From: Candidatus Nitrosopelagicus sp. | GTDB taxonomy: Archaea > Thermoproteota > Nitrososphaeria > Nitrososphaerales > Nitrosopumilaceae | Assembly (NCBI GenBank): GCA_028345575.1 | Contig: JAOMDR010000012.1 | Location: forward strand, 1-40,037 | Length of the DNA: 40,037 bases | Direction of reading: 5' to 3' | Part shown: piece after piece, positions 7,888 through 16,193 of the stretch | Layout: every line of letters begins with the position of its first letter | How positions within the stretch are numbered: the stretch's first letter is position 1 | Made by a program: the position numbers and the translations under genes | Notes under the pieces: model-generated | What the model was told of the DNA's origin: nothing | Seen by the model: the letters and a program-made list of their open reading frames with translations, nothing else | Databases searched by the model: none

Positions 7888-8355
7888 ATGAATCTAATGA
7901 CGATTAGTCAAGATGACGTATGGTACAAAATGTGGAAGGAAAATTCTATCGTACTTAGAGAACGTGCAATTGTATGGAGAAAAGAAGATGCAGTTACACG
8001 TATTGAAAGACCTAGTAGACTCCTTCGTGCAAGACGACTTGGCTATAAAGCAAAACAAGGAATAGTTGTAATTAGAATGCGAGTTGGAACTGGTGGAATG
8101 AGACGTCAGAGACCACGAGGTGGAAGACGTCCAAAACATCTTGGTGTCACTAGAATCAAACAAGATGATAATATGAAAACTGTTGCAGATAGACGTGTCC
8201 TTGAAAGATATCCAAATATGAAACTTTTAGGTTCTTATTTTCTGTACAAAGACGGTAAACATTACTGGTATGAGGTAATCTTAGCAGATCCATCACATCC
8301 AAGTATTTCAAAAGATAAAGAATTAAGAAAAAGAGTAATTTCTACTGCTGCATGA
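7888..8355 (+). CDS. rpl15e: 50S ribosomal protein L15e
   Basis: A large-subunit ribosomal protein shared by archaea and eukaryotes. The hallmark block is clear: RIERPSRLLRARRLGYKAKQ, followed by a Gly/Arg-rich stretch (GGMRRQRPRGGRRPKHLGV) that binds 23S rRNA, and the YFLYKDGKHYWYEVIL strand near the C-terminus. At 155 residues it has the expected archaeal length. I chose the ATG preceded by AAGGGGAT with about ten bases of spacing, one of the few Shine-Dalgarno-like sites here. The ATG three codons later is an alternative. Its stop overlaps the ATG of the next gene, an exported protein, in ATGA. Confidence 0.92.
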   Translation: MNLMTISQDDVWYKMWKENSIVLRERAIVWRKEDAVTRIERPSRLLRARRLGYKAKQGIVVIRMRVGTGGMRRQRPRGGRRPKHLGVTRIKQDDNMKTVADRRVLERYPNMKLLGSYFLYKDGKHYWYEVILADPSHPSISKDKELRKRVISTAA

Positions 8356-9131
8356 TAAAAAAATTATTAATTTTTCTAATAATATTGTCCATAGCTATTC
8401 CATTCGCTGATGCGGTTCCACTCTCTGATAAAACCGGTCTTAAATTCACATTTCCTGTAAAAACAGATGATTATACATTTACAGTTGAGGCTACTGGAAA
8501 TCTTGATGTAACCAATCTTGATTTTGATAAAGAAAAAAAATCAATCACGTTATTTATCTTAAGTTCTTTAGAAAATAATTCACTTGAGATAAGTTTTCCT
8601 AATACATTGATTGGCGGTGATTATTCTATATTTGTAGATGGTGAAAAATTTACACCGAAATTACAAGAAGGAAGTAATACGACATTTGTAACGATGGATT
8701 TTACGGGAATGGGAAAACACAAAATAGAGATAGTTGGAACTACATATCTTGATGTTTTTGAAATTAAAGATATAATTGATTATAAAATATCTGATGGGTA
8801 TGTTGATGATATTGATGAAAATCAATCAACTAATTCTCTAATTTTCACATTATTTGATCCTGGCGATAACGGAGTATTGTCTATAAAATTATATGACGAG
8901 ATAATGACTCCATTTGAAGATGGTTCCTTTATTGTATTGATTGATGATGTAGAATCTGATTACATACTTGATGGTGATACTATGAATATCATATTTAATT
9001 CTAATAATAAAACAATTGAAATTTTTGGAACATATGTAATCCCTGAATTTCATGAAATTGCACCATTAGTTCTTGCAACTTCTTTTATTGGTTTGATAGT
9101 TTTAAAAAAATATAAAAAATTATTCGTTTAA
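8352..9131 (+). CDS. exported surface protein with PEF-CTERM-like sorting tail
   Basis: Function unknown; likely displayed on the cell surface. The 259-residue protein has a signal peptide (about 1-21, ending PFADA) and two beta-sandwich repeats (about 30-135 and 140-228). Each repeat ends in a similar strand (KHKIEIVGTTY and NKTIEIFGTYV). It finishes with IPEFHEIAPLV at about 230-240, a hydrophobic helix and a basic end (KKYKKLF). This matches the archaeal PEF-CTERM arrangement recognised by archaeosortases, but with His where thaumarchaeal proteins usually have Gly (PEFG). The ATG overlaps the L15e stop by four bases, implying translational coupling. The 3' end overlaps the convergent thioredoxin-like gene by 12 bases. 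Confidence 0.75.
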   Translation: MIKKLLIFLIILSIAIPFADAVPLSDKTGLKFTFPVKTDDYTFTVEATGNLDVTNLDFDKEKKSITLFILSSLENNSLEISFPNTLIGGDYSIFVDGEKFTPKLQEGSNTTFVTMDFTGMGKHKIEIVGTTYLDVFEIKDIIDYKISDGYVDDIDENQSTNSLIFTLFDPGDNGVLSIKLYDEIMTPFEDGSFIVLIDDVESDYILDGDTMNIIFNSNNKTIEIFGTYVIPEFHEIAPLVLATSFIGLIVLKKYKKLFV

Positions 9132-9773
9132 TAATTTTTCAATCATAGATTCTAAATTTGCTGTCTGACCAAATGAAACGTCTCGTAGTATTCCTTTTCT
9201 ATCTACTAAAATTGTAGATGGTGTCCCATTCAATTGGTACATTTCAAACGTCTCCGCTGAGTACTCTTTAGTTTTGAAATACTCTCTTACTCTGGAAAAA
9301 ATCTGCTCTTTGTAATCCTCTGGTTGTGTGTCAAAATCTGGTATCTGATTTTTGACAAATGCGGTCATCTTTTCTTTAGTTGGCTCTCCTGCTTTTACCA
9401 ATGAATCCATTGCAACTGGGTATGGAATCTTGTATGATAATTTTCCTTCATTGAGTTGACCATATTGTGATAATGCCTGTTTTGTATCTCCGACAACTTC
9501 TCCTGTTGTAAGAAGCATCTCTAAATTCTCTAATGTATTTTTGTCATAATCCTCAAATGCAGTTGCTACCCCCATTACTGATAATCCATCTCCTTTGAAT
9601 TTTTGATAAATGTTAATTATTTCTGGAATTGAATGCATAAAACATCCTGGGCAATTTACTTGAAACACTTCGACTAGTTTGACATTATCTCCTTCTTTGT
9701 CAAAGTTTGTATCCATTCCTTGAACCCATTTTCCTAATTTGAGATTTGGTGCTTTTTCTCCAATTACTACCAT
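9120..9773 (-). CDS. thioredoxin-fold / peroxiredoxin-like (TlpA-AhpC type) protein
   Basis: Likely a thiol oxidoreductase or peroxiredoxin-like protein. The chosen ATG gives 217 residues beginning MVVIGEKAPNLKLGKWVQG, the usual AhpC/TSA-type entry strand. The active site C41-P-G-C44 (VNCPGCFMHS) lies at the start of the first helix, and the cis-proline loop is GTPST, followed by the ILVDRKGILRDVSFG hairpin. No signal peptide remains, so it should act in the cytoplasm. A longer open frame upstream adds 34 residues of low-quality sequence crossing the promoter of the divergent gene and is rejected. A long insert between the active site and cis-Pro (about residues 80-165) sets it apart from simple thioredoxins. 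Confidence 0.75.
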   Translation of the reverse strand: MVVIGEKAPNLKLGKWVQGMDTNFDKEGDNVKLVEVFQVNCPGCFMHSIPEIINIYQKFKGDGLSVMGVATAFEDYDKNTLENLEMLLTTGEVVGDTKQALSQYGQLNEGKLSYKIPYPVAMDSLVKAGEPTKEKMTAFVKNQIPDFDTQPEDYKEQIFSRVREYFKTKEYSAETFEMYQLNGTPSTILVDRKGILRDVSFGQTANLESMIEKLLNE

Positions 9774-9859
9774 AAATTTTGTGATTTTGTTTTCTCTTAA
9801 AAAACATAACGTCCATTTCAAAAAAAAGGAATTAAAAAGGACTGCAAAAAACCTCAAAC

Positions 9860-10348
9860 ATGGATGTAGTACCACAATCTAGAATTGATCTCTTTGCAGA
9901 GATGGAATCTCATTATGAAAAACAAGATACTGAATATTTTGTTAAATTATTAGAGCATGAAGATTATGTTGTTAGATGTAGAGCCACATGTATCATAGTT
10001 GATCTTGGTGGTGAGGATAAAGTCCAATATATTGCCAAAGTTCTCAAAGATGATCCAAATGAACTAGTTCGTCATGAGGCTGCATTTTCATTAGGCCAGA
10101 TGTGTTATAGTAGTGGAATTGCACCACTTGAAGATGCTACTGCAAATGATCCTAGCATGTTTGTTAGACATGAAGCAGCAGTTGCACTAGGAGTTGTTGG
10201 TTCTACAGGTGAGCCTGAGGTCTTAGAAAAAGCACTAAATGATCCTGAAGAATCTGTAAGACATTCTGCAGTAGTTGCATTGTCTAATCTTGAATTCATG
10301 AAAACATTATGTAAAAATGAAAAGTTTGGTAAACTTACTGGCGGCTAA
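9860..10348 (+). CDS. HEAT-repeat protein resembling half of deoxyhypusine hydroxylase (DOHH)
   Basis: A 162-residue protein of HEAT repeats. Two repeats carry His-Glu pairs, H72-E73 (LVRHEAAFSLGQM) and H104-E105 (FVRHEAAVALG), 32 residues apart. Eukaryotic DOHH binds its di-iron centre through four HE pairs, two per half, with almost the same spacing and flanking sequence (HExxYxLGQ...MVRHExxEALGAIG.PEVL). The window protein keeps GEPEVLEKA and the closing LEFMK, which correspond to PEVLEIL and LEWL. It could be a single half that dimerises to build a complete site acting on aIF5A. Alternatively it is a generic PBS-lyase-type HEAT scaffold. The third repeat has H135-S136, so only two pairs exist. 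A TATA-like ATTAAAAA lies 22-29 bases upstream. It ends in a four-base overlap with the convergent rad50. Confidence 0.65.
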   Translation: MDVVPQSRIDLFAEMESHYEKQDTEYFVKLLEHEDYVVRCRATCIIVDLGGEDKVQYIAKVLKDDPNELVRHEAAFSLGQMCYSSGIAPLEDATANDPSMFVRHEAAVALGVVGSTGEPEVLEKALNDPEESVRHSAVVALSNLEFMKTLCKNEKFGKLTGG

Positions 10349-12441
10349 AGTGGATTAACTAATGTTCCATTAATTCCGGATTCAAAATTGTAAATATTTT
10401 CTACAGATGAATCTTCAAAAATTTCTGCGTCATGAGATATTATAATAAATTGCATTGAAGCCTCTTTTCCTCTAATACTTGCTAATTGTGACAATACTCC
10501 GACTAATGACTTTCTTCGTTCACTATCTAGATGTGTGGTAGGCTCATCCAATATCATGAAATTTAGATTTGATGAACCTAAGAGATGTGCCATTCCTAAT
10601 CTTAAGGACAACGCAATGCTCACTTGTTCTCCGCCACTAAGTGATTCTAATTCTAACATTGTTGATCTTGCATAGCATGTAATATTCACATCTCGTGTTT
10701 TCTGTGAAAGTGATATTCTCTGAATCTTTGTGTTTAATTTTTCCAAATACTCTGATGCCTTTTCTGAAATTATTTCTAATGCCCATGAACGTAGACTCTT
10801 TGCAACTGGTCCATCTATACTGTAAACATTTTTTTGTATATCCTCTAATTTTGTGATGTATTTTCTAACTTTGTATAATTCATTCAATGAAACCTTATTT
10901 TTTTCAATCTGTTTTTCTGCATTTTCTATTCTATTAGTTGTTGCACCAAACTCTTGATCAATCTGACGTAATCTATCACGATTATAGATTAAATTTTTCT
11001 TCTTTTCAGAAAATTCTTCTTGATTAAATCCACTAGTAGTCTTTTCAATTTGTAAAATTTTCTCATATTTCATTTTTGCATGTGCATCAATTGATGATGC
11101 TTCTAAAAGCTGACCTGAATTAATTGTAATTGGTATATGTTTAATTTTTTTTATTTTCTCTTTGATTGTTGCAGCAATTTTCTCTAATTCTGTCTCAGTT
11201 GAAATATTATGTGTTTTTAATTTAATATCTGCATTTTCAGCATCTCTAAGTTCATCATTTATTTTTTCAATTGAATTCTCTAACTCCACTTGTTTTTCTT
11301 TTGTTTGTGAAATTTTTTGGTTAAGTGTCTTAATTTCCTCTTCCAAATGCTCTTTTTGGAATAGTGGATTCAAATGATCAACCTTAGAATCACAAACTGG
11401 ACATTTTCCATCCTTTAACTCTAATCTATTTGCAAATTCTCCTTGTTCTTCAAACCGAATTTTCTTTTTCTCAAATTCAACTAATTCTTTTGTAATTATC
11501 TGTAATTCTTCTTCAAGTTTGAATAATCTGCTTTCTATCTCTCCTCTCTTACTGACAATTGAAAAACATCCCTTACATTCGTTAACTTTTCTTTCCTCTT
11601 CCATCACTTCTCTTTGAATTTTTTTAATTGCATCTTTTGCATATGATACTAATTCTTCTTTTTGATCCTCTAATTCTCTTAATTGTATTTCTTTAACACT
11701 GTCTTTTTCAACTTCTTGTTGAATTTTTTCTATATTTGTCTCTCTAACTTTTTTTTCCTCCTCTAACTTTTTCATCATTGGTCTTGAACCAGTTATTTCA
11801 TTTTGAAATTCATTCATTCTATTTTCTAGTAGTTCAATTTGTGTATCATCAACACCATGTTTTGTTTGAATATCTTTTCTAAATTCTTTCAAAACTTCTT
11901 TCATTGACTCCACCGCAACATCTAATCTATCTATTCCAATAATGGTATTCAATAATTCTTTGAATTCTTTTGGTTTTGCTTTTATTATTGCATTTAGTTC
12001 TCCTTGTTGAACTATTGAAGCAATTTTCATTTTCTCATAACTCATACCTAATACTTTTTCAACTTCTTTAGTCATGGATTCTCCAAATTGTGTTCTTTCT
12101 CCTTCTGCAATTGGAAGATATTCATCACCATTTTTTTCTAAAAACTGTGCAGTTAACGTTCCTTTGGCATCAATTTGTCTAATTGCTTTGAAATTTTTTC
12201 CATTAGCTGAAAATTCTATTTTTACTAAAGCTTTGTTTGCTCCTCTTCTTATCAAACTTTTGTTACTTCTTTTACTACCTAAAACACGTGTATGTGCACC
12301 AAATAATGAAAACGTTATTGCATCAATTATACTTGATTTTCCTGCTCCGTTTTGTCCAACAAATACTGTTGCATCATTACTAAAGTCTAACTTTGTGTCA
12401 TGATGTGCTAAGAAATCTATTAGTTCGATGCTATGAATCAT
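10345..12441 (-). CDS. rad50: DNA double-strand break repair ATPase Rad50
   Basis: SMC-like ATPase of the Mre11-Rad50 complex, which tethers and processes DNA ends. Walker A is at residues 29-36 (GQNGAGKS), the Q-loop at 145-146, the ABC signature LSGGEQ at 601-606, and Walker B at 628-635 (FMILDEPT) with its D-loop His/Asp. The zinc hook is C347-P-V-C350, between two long coiled coils. At 698 residues it is shorter than most archaeal Rad50 proteins, mainly through a shorter coiled coil. A second CxxC (C289, C292) lies in the N-terminal coiled coil and is unusual. The start overlaps the mre11 stop by 11 bases, as the last gene of the operon. Confidence 0.95.
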   Translation of the reverse strand: MIHSIELIDFLAHHDTKLDFSNDATVFVGQNGAGKSSIIDAITFSLFGAHTRVLGSKRSNKSLIRRGANKALVKIEFSANGKNFKAIRQIDAKGTLTAQFLEKNGDEYLPIAEGERTQFGESMTKEVEKVLGMSYEKMKIASIVQQGELNAIIKAKPKEFKELLNTIIGIDRLDVAVESMKEVLKEFRKDIQTKHGVDDTQIELLENRMNEFQNEITGSRPMMKKLEEEKKVRETNIEKIQQEVEKDSVKEIQLRELEDQKEELVSYAKDAIKKIQREVMEEERKVNECKGCFSIVSKRGEIESRLFKLEEELQIITKELVEFEKKKIRFEEQGEFANRLELKDGKCPVCDSKVDHLNPLFQKEHLEEEIKTLNQKISQTKEKQVELENSIEKINDELRDAENADIKLKTHNISTETELEKIAATIKEKIKKIKHIPITINSGQLLEASSIDAHAKMKYEKILQIEKTTSGFNQEEFSEKKKNLIYNRDRLRQIDQEFGATTNRIENAEKQIEKNKVSLNELYKVRKYITKLEDIQKNVYSIDGPVAKSLRSWALEIISEKASEYLEKLNTKIQRISLSQKTRDVNITCYARSTMLELESLSGGEQVSIALSLRLGMAHLLGSSNLNFMILDEPTTHLDSERRKSLVGVLSQLASIRGKEASMQFIIISHDAEIFEDSSVENIYNFESGINGTLVNPL

Positions 12442-13567
12442 TTTCTTCCTCCGAAAAATTACTAAAATTTTCTATAATCACTTGTGTTGCACTATCTACT
12501 TGTCTTGTTGATAATAATGGCAACAATTCATTTATTGCAATATGGGCTAATTTTTCTGATTTCAATGCATTTACTGCAAGTTTGAATAATTCTTGATCAA
12601 TTTGTGCTGGTCTGTTTAACAATACGGATGATTCGTCATCCTCCTTAGATGGTTCCCATGAAAAATGCAATGATTTTGAGGCTAAATCTGTAAATTTACT
12701 CTCTATAAGATCTCGTTCTAAATTATCTCCTTTGATCTTTATTTTTATTATTGGTTTTTTTTCTAATTTTGAAATCTTTTCATTTAATTCTTGAATTTCT
12801 GAATCTATTTTTTCAAATTCTATTTTTTCTATAATTTGTAATCTTGTATCAAGTTTTTTCCATTCAGGTTTTGCATCAGTTTCTGAAATATCAACTTCAA
12901 AAAATCCTTTTTCTACATCTCCTTGATTTGATGTCATGTCTGTAGAACCTGGGTATGCTAATGGTCCTTTTAGATGCTCATATTGTTTTAGAAATTTATC
13001 GTGTAGGTGACCCATTGCATAATATGTGAAATTTTTTGGAAGATCAGTAGAATTTATTTCTCCAGCAAATTTGTTCACTTCAGTAATCCCCTGATGTAAA
13101 ACTAAAATTTTATGTCCATCATGCTTACTTGCTAGTGATTCTAATTTTGAAAATTTTTCTTCTAACCCGTTCATCTCATTTTTTCTAATCTTATCCAGAC
13201 CTACAATCATCACATTTTTGTAATATACGGGCTCCTCTCTTCCGATATATTTTGAAAACTCTAAATTATGATAGACATACGGAATTGGAGTAGTACGAAC
13301 TCTGCTAATATCATGTTCACCTAAGACAAAAAATGATTCAATTTCATTTTGCTTTAATCTCTTTAGTGCATTTGCCATTTGCAAAATTGCAGTACCACTT
13401 GGAGTTGGTGTATGAAAAATATCACCTGCAAAAATCACAAAATCAACTTTATCTTTTATTGAAATGTCAATTGCTTGATTGAATGAATCATAAATATCCT
13501 GTTCTCTTTCCTCTAGTCCATATTGGATTAGTCCAAGATGTGTATCTGAGATATGTGAAAATTTCAT
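12431..13567 (-). CDS. mre11: DNA repair exonuclease/endonuclease Mre11
   Basis: Manganese-dependent nuclease that works with Rad50 to clip and resect DNA ends. The 378-residue protein has an N-terminal calcineurin-like phosphoesterase fold with metal motifs D8-x-H10 (SDTHLG), D49 (AGDIFH), H85 (GEHD), H158 (LHQG) and H187-x-H189 (MGHLHD), followed by a capping domain. The third motif, normally GNHD with a metal-binding Asn, reads G83-E84-H85-D86, placing an acidic residue in the metal shell. The gene starts one base after herA ends. Confidence 0.93.
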   Translation of the reverse strand: MKFSHISDTHLGLIQYGLEEREQDIYDSFNQAIDISIKDKVDFVIFAGDIFHTPTPSGTAILQMANALKRLKQNEIESFFVLGEHDISRVRTTPIPYVYHNLEFSKYIGREEPVYYKNVMIVGLDKIRKNEMNGLEEKFSKLESLASKHDGHKILVLHQGITEVNKFAGEINSTDLPKNFTYYAMGHLHDKFLKQYEHLKGPLAYPGSTDMTSNQGDVEKGFFEVDISETDAKPEWKKLDTRLQIIEKIEFEKIDSEIQELNEKISKLEKKPIIKIKIKGDNLERDLIESKFTDLASKSLHFSWEPSKEDDESSVLLNRPAQIDQELFKLAVNALKSEKLAHIAINELLPLLSTRQVDSATQVIIENFSNFSEEENDS

Positions 13568-13568
13568 T

Positions 13569-15095
13569 TTAATCTAATAACAGATCTTTTTGTACTGTTC
13601 CTTGGGCTTGTCCTTTATTTTCATCCTCAAATTTCCTTGCAATTGTCCATTGATCAACTGCATTTTGATCTGAACCAATCACTTTACCTTTCATCTCATC
13701 AATGTGAATTATTGCTGGTAAGTTGACCCATTGACCTACCAATACAGCATCACCAACATTCAATGATGTTAACTGAGCAATCAAATCTCTACTAATTGAT
13801 TCTGATGCAGATGCAATCTGATGTTGGTCGTCTTCTTGAACCATTTTCATTACAGCTAAAGAGCCCATTTGACTGAGAATGCTAGGCTCAATATTTCGTG
13901 GTCTTTGTGAAACTACGCACAATCCTAATCCGAATTTACGACCTTCTCTTGCAATCTTTGTTGCCCAATATTTTGCTCTGGCATCTTCTCCTTTAGGAAT
14001 GAAAACATGAGCTTCTTCAATAATGACAAAAATTGGGCTGTTGAACATGTAACTTTTCTTTGATTTACTTTTTGCACTTTTTGCATTACTTGCAGCCTTT
14101 CTATCGTTAAGTAATTCTTGAAGATAATATCCTAATGCAACATTTGCTTGTTTGTCACTAAATTCTGAAACATTGAGAATGTTGAGTCTTCCTTCTTTGA
14201 TTAATCCTACAGGATATACCATGTCTGGATCTAAAATATCTGCAAATCTATTACGTGCATCATCAATTTTATCTTGAACCCTATCTGCTGAATGTCTTTC
14301 TTCTTTTCTTTCCGGATCACTTCCAATGTACTGTACTTGTTGATCTAATGCTTCCCAAAAACTAGATGATTCTTTAACTTCAGGTGTGAATGCTTTTCTT
14401 AAAATTCTCTGCTGAATGTCTGCTCCTTCTCTAATTTCTAAAACTTCTGATAATGTTTCAGCATCTAGTAATCTTGGATTAATTTTTGCATCGATTACAT
14501 TAATTTTTGGTATGTCTAAATCTGCATAGTCATTATGATAATCAAAAATAATCACTGTTCCGCTTAATGCTGCAATTTTAGATGCAAGTAGTGAAACAAG
14601 ATTACTTTTTCCCATTCCGGTCATTGCTAAAATTCCTAAATGTCTTGAAACAATTTTGTTTAGATTAATTTTTGAATCAATATCTTGATTTCTTAAAAGA
14701 TTACCAATTTTCAACCATTCATTTCTTTCAGGTGCAAAAATATCTCCAAGATCTGCTTTCGTTGCTTTAATTACTTTGGTTCCTGGTAATGGCGGAATTG
14801 CAGGAAGTATTGCTTTGCCTTTTCGTAACATTTCCAAGAAACCTAAAATCAAAATTTTTCCAGTATAACTTTTATCTCGCTTGTTGAGTTCGGCAAGTTC
14901 AATACTTTCTTCTGCTTCATCAAAATTTTTCACATCGGATAATGCTGCACTTGTAACAAATGATGTTTCTACTAGACCTACAATTTTACCTTCATCAACC
15001 TCTATTATGACATATTCGCCTATTGGAAGTGCCCTTGATGACTGTACTGTTACTACATTTGGCTTTGATTCTCCTACAACAAATCCTAAACTCAT
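13569..15095 (-). CDS. herA: bipolar DNA helicase/translocase HerA
   Basis: Hexameric FtsK-like ATPase that drives DNA through the NurA nuclease during end resection. The 508 residues contain an N-terminal HAS-barrel (about 1-100), Walker A TGMGKSN at 159-165, Walker B FVIIEEAH with E360/E361, and the polar motif SQRPRNIEPSILSQ at about 396-409, typical of HerA. A Lys/Ser/Ala-rich insertion (about 335-350) lies just before Walker B. Its ATG overlaps the nurA stop in ATGA, so the two partners are translationally coupled. Confidence 0.95.
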   Translation of the reverse strand: MSLGFVVGESKPNVVTVQSSRALPIGEYVIIEVDEGKIVGLVETSFVTSAALSDVKNFDEAEESIELAELNKRDKSYTGKILILGFLEMLRKGKAILPAIPPLPGTKVIKATKADLGDIFAPERNEWLKIGNLLRNQDIDSKINLNKIVSRHLGILAMTGMGKSNLVSLLASKIAALSGTVIIFDYHNDYADLDIPKINVIDAKINPRLLDAETLSEVLEIREGADIQQRILRKAFTPEVKESSSFWEALDQQVQYIGSDPERKEERHSADRVQDKIDDARNRFADILDPDMVYPVGLIKEGRLNILNVSEFSDKQANVALGYYLQELLNDRKAASNAKSAKSKSKKSYMFNSPIFVIIEEAHVFIPKGEDARAKYWATKIAREGRKFGLGLCVVSQRPRNIEPSILSQMGSLAVMKMVQEDDQHQIASASESISRDLIAQLTSLNVGDAVLVGQWVNLPAIIHIDEMKGKVIGSDQNAVDQWTIARKFEDENKGQAQGTVQKDLLLD

Positions 15096-15928
15096 CCTAA
15101 AACCTCCCTTGAACCAATCTCATTTGATAGTCCATGTATACTTGCCAGTTTTACAAGATCCTTTCCTGAAATTTTACAGTTATTGTGAGCCAGTTTTAGA
15201 GAATACGGATATCCGCTGATACTATTTTTGTAAATTTTATTTAATACTTGTTTGAAATCTTCATTCGTATATCCTGTTCCAAATAATTCTACTTTGATTA
15301 GCGGTAATGAATCTGCTAATCTTGCAAAAATTGATGTAATGATTTTATCTTTCCCAAATTTTGAATCTTCAAATATCTTACTAAATCCTGGTGTTCTTGC
15401 AGCATGATTATAATAAAAAATATCTCCTGCAATGGCCCCCAAATCTTCAAATTGTTTTCGTGTGTTTGATGTTTTTGAAATAAATACAACATTGTTTCTT
15501 TTTTTCATTGCATTAACCATTGATTCTGTTAATGATGCTTGTCTTGTCATAAATTGTGAATAAAGTGATCCATCCATCAAAACTAAATCTGCATTATCAA
15601 TTGACATGTTACATGCATCAATCTCCATTTTACTTGCTAATGATGCTAATACTGGATTTGTATCCAATCCAAAATCGTGCAAGTCTGCAATTATCTCTCC
15701 ATCTGTTTTTATCGATACTGCTGTCACTGCCCATAACTCTGCACCCTGAAATTTTGTGCTGTTGAAACTACTGTCAATACCTGCAGAAACTACTTCTTGT
15801 TTTTCTGGTTTATAATCAATCCAATTTTCCTTTGCTTTTTGTATGATTTTTTCATAATTTGGTCCTTTGAGAATAGATAATGTTTTTTCACGATTGATTA
15901 TTGCGTCTTTGAAAACTGTATTGAGCAT
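15092..15928 (-). CDS. nurA: 5'-3' nuclease NurA
   Basis: NurA forms a dimeric nuclease on the HerA ring and degrades DNA ends to give 3' tails for recombination. The 278-residue protein has the RNase H-like core with conserved acidic motifs D52 (AGIDSSFN) and D119 (LMDGSL), and a C-terminal YPYSLKLAHNNC segment as expected for the family. It is the first gene of the nurA-herA-mre11-rad50 operon, so its upstream region (up to the 47-aa membrane protein gene) should hold the operon promoter. No clear-cut TATA box could be chosen there. Confidence 0.92.
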   Translation of the reverse strand: MLNTVFKDAIINREKTLSILKGPNYEKIIQKAKENWIDYKPEKQEVVSAGIDSSFNSTKFQGAELWAVTAVSIKTDGEIIADLHDFGLDTNPVLASLASKMEIDACNMSIDNADLVLMDGSLYSQFMTRQASLTESMVNAMKKRNNVVFISKTSNTRKQFEDLGAIAGDIFYYNHAARTPGFSKIFEDSKFGKDKIITSIFARLADSLPLIKVELFGTGYTNEDFKQVLNKIYKNSISGYPYSLKLAHNNCKISGKDLVKLASIHGLSNEIGSREVLG

Positions 15929-16002
15929 AATGTATAATTCCGGTTTTCATGAATATGAACATTAGGGTAGAAAATGAGCTGGCTGTTTGTCAGAACTGAA
16001 TA

Positions 16003-16146
16003 TTATTTCTTATCTTTGGATTCATCTGGTTTGGTTTTATCCCACATGTGCATATTTCCACGTAACAAAAATGAGCCTACGATAATTGTAACAAGTCCTA
16101 CTACTATGAACATAAAGCCTCTACCTATCACTCCAAGTTTTGACAT
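16003..16146 (-). CDS. small single-span membrane protein (47 aa)
   Basis: Encodes 47 residues: a short N-terminus (MSKLGVIGRG), one transmembrane helix (about residues 11-29, FMFIVVGLVTIIVGSFLL), a spacer with Met/His/Trp (RGNMHMWDK), and a charged tail ending DESKDKK. No family is recognised. It is divergent from the 32-aa membrane gene on the other side of a 47-base gap. The A/T element TTATTATTAA in that gap is placed to serve both genes. The helix followed by an ordered charged tail makes a real gene likely. Confidence 0.55.
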   Translation of the reverse strand: MSKLGVIGRGFMFIVVGLVTIIVGSFLLRGNMHMWDKTKPDESKDKK

Positions 16147-16164
16147 ATTTTGATCTGGAATGCA

Positions 16165-16174
16165 TTATTATTAA
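16165..16174. promoter_or_regulatory. shared A/T-rich promoter core between two tiny membrane genes
   Basis: TTATTATTAA lies about 20-29 bases from both divergent ATGs (16146 minus and 16194 plus) and reads as a TATA-like element in both directions. One binding site could support bidirectional leaderless transcription. This is inference from spacing. Confidence 0.35.
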
Positions 16175-16193
16175 GACGTATTTCTTGTAAATT

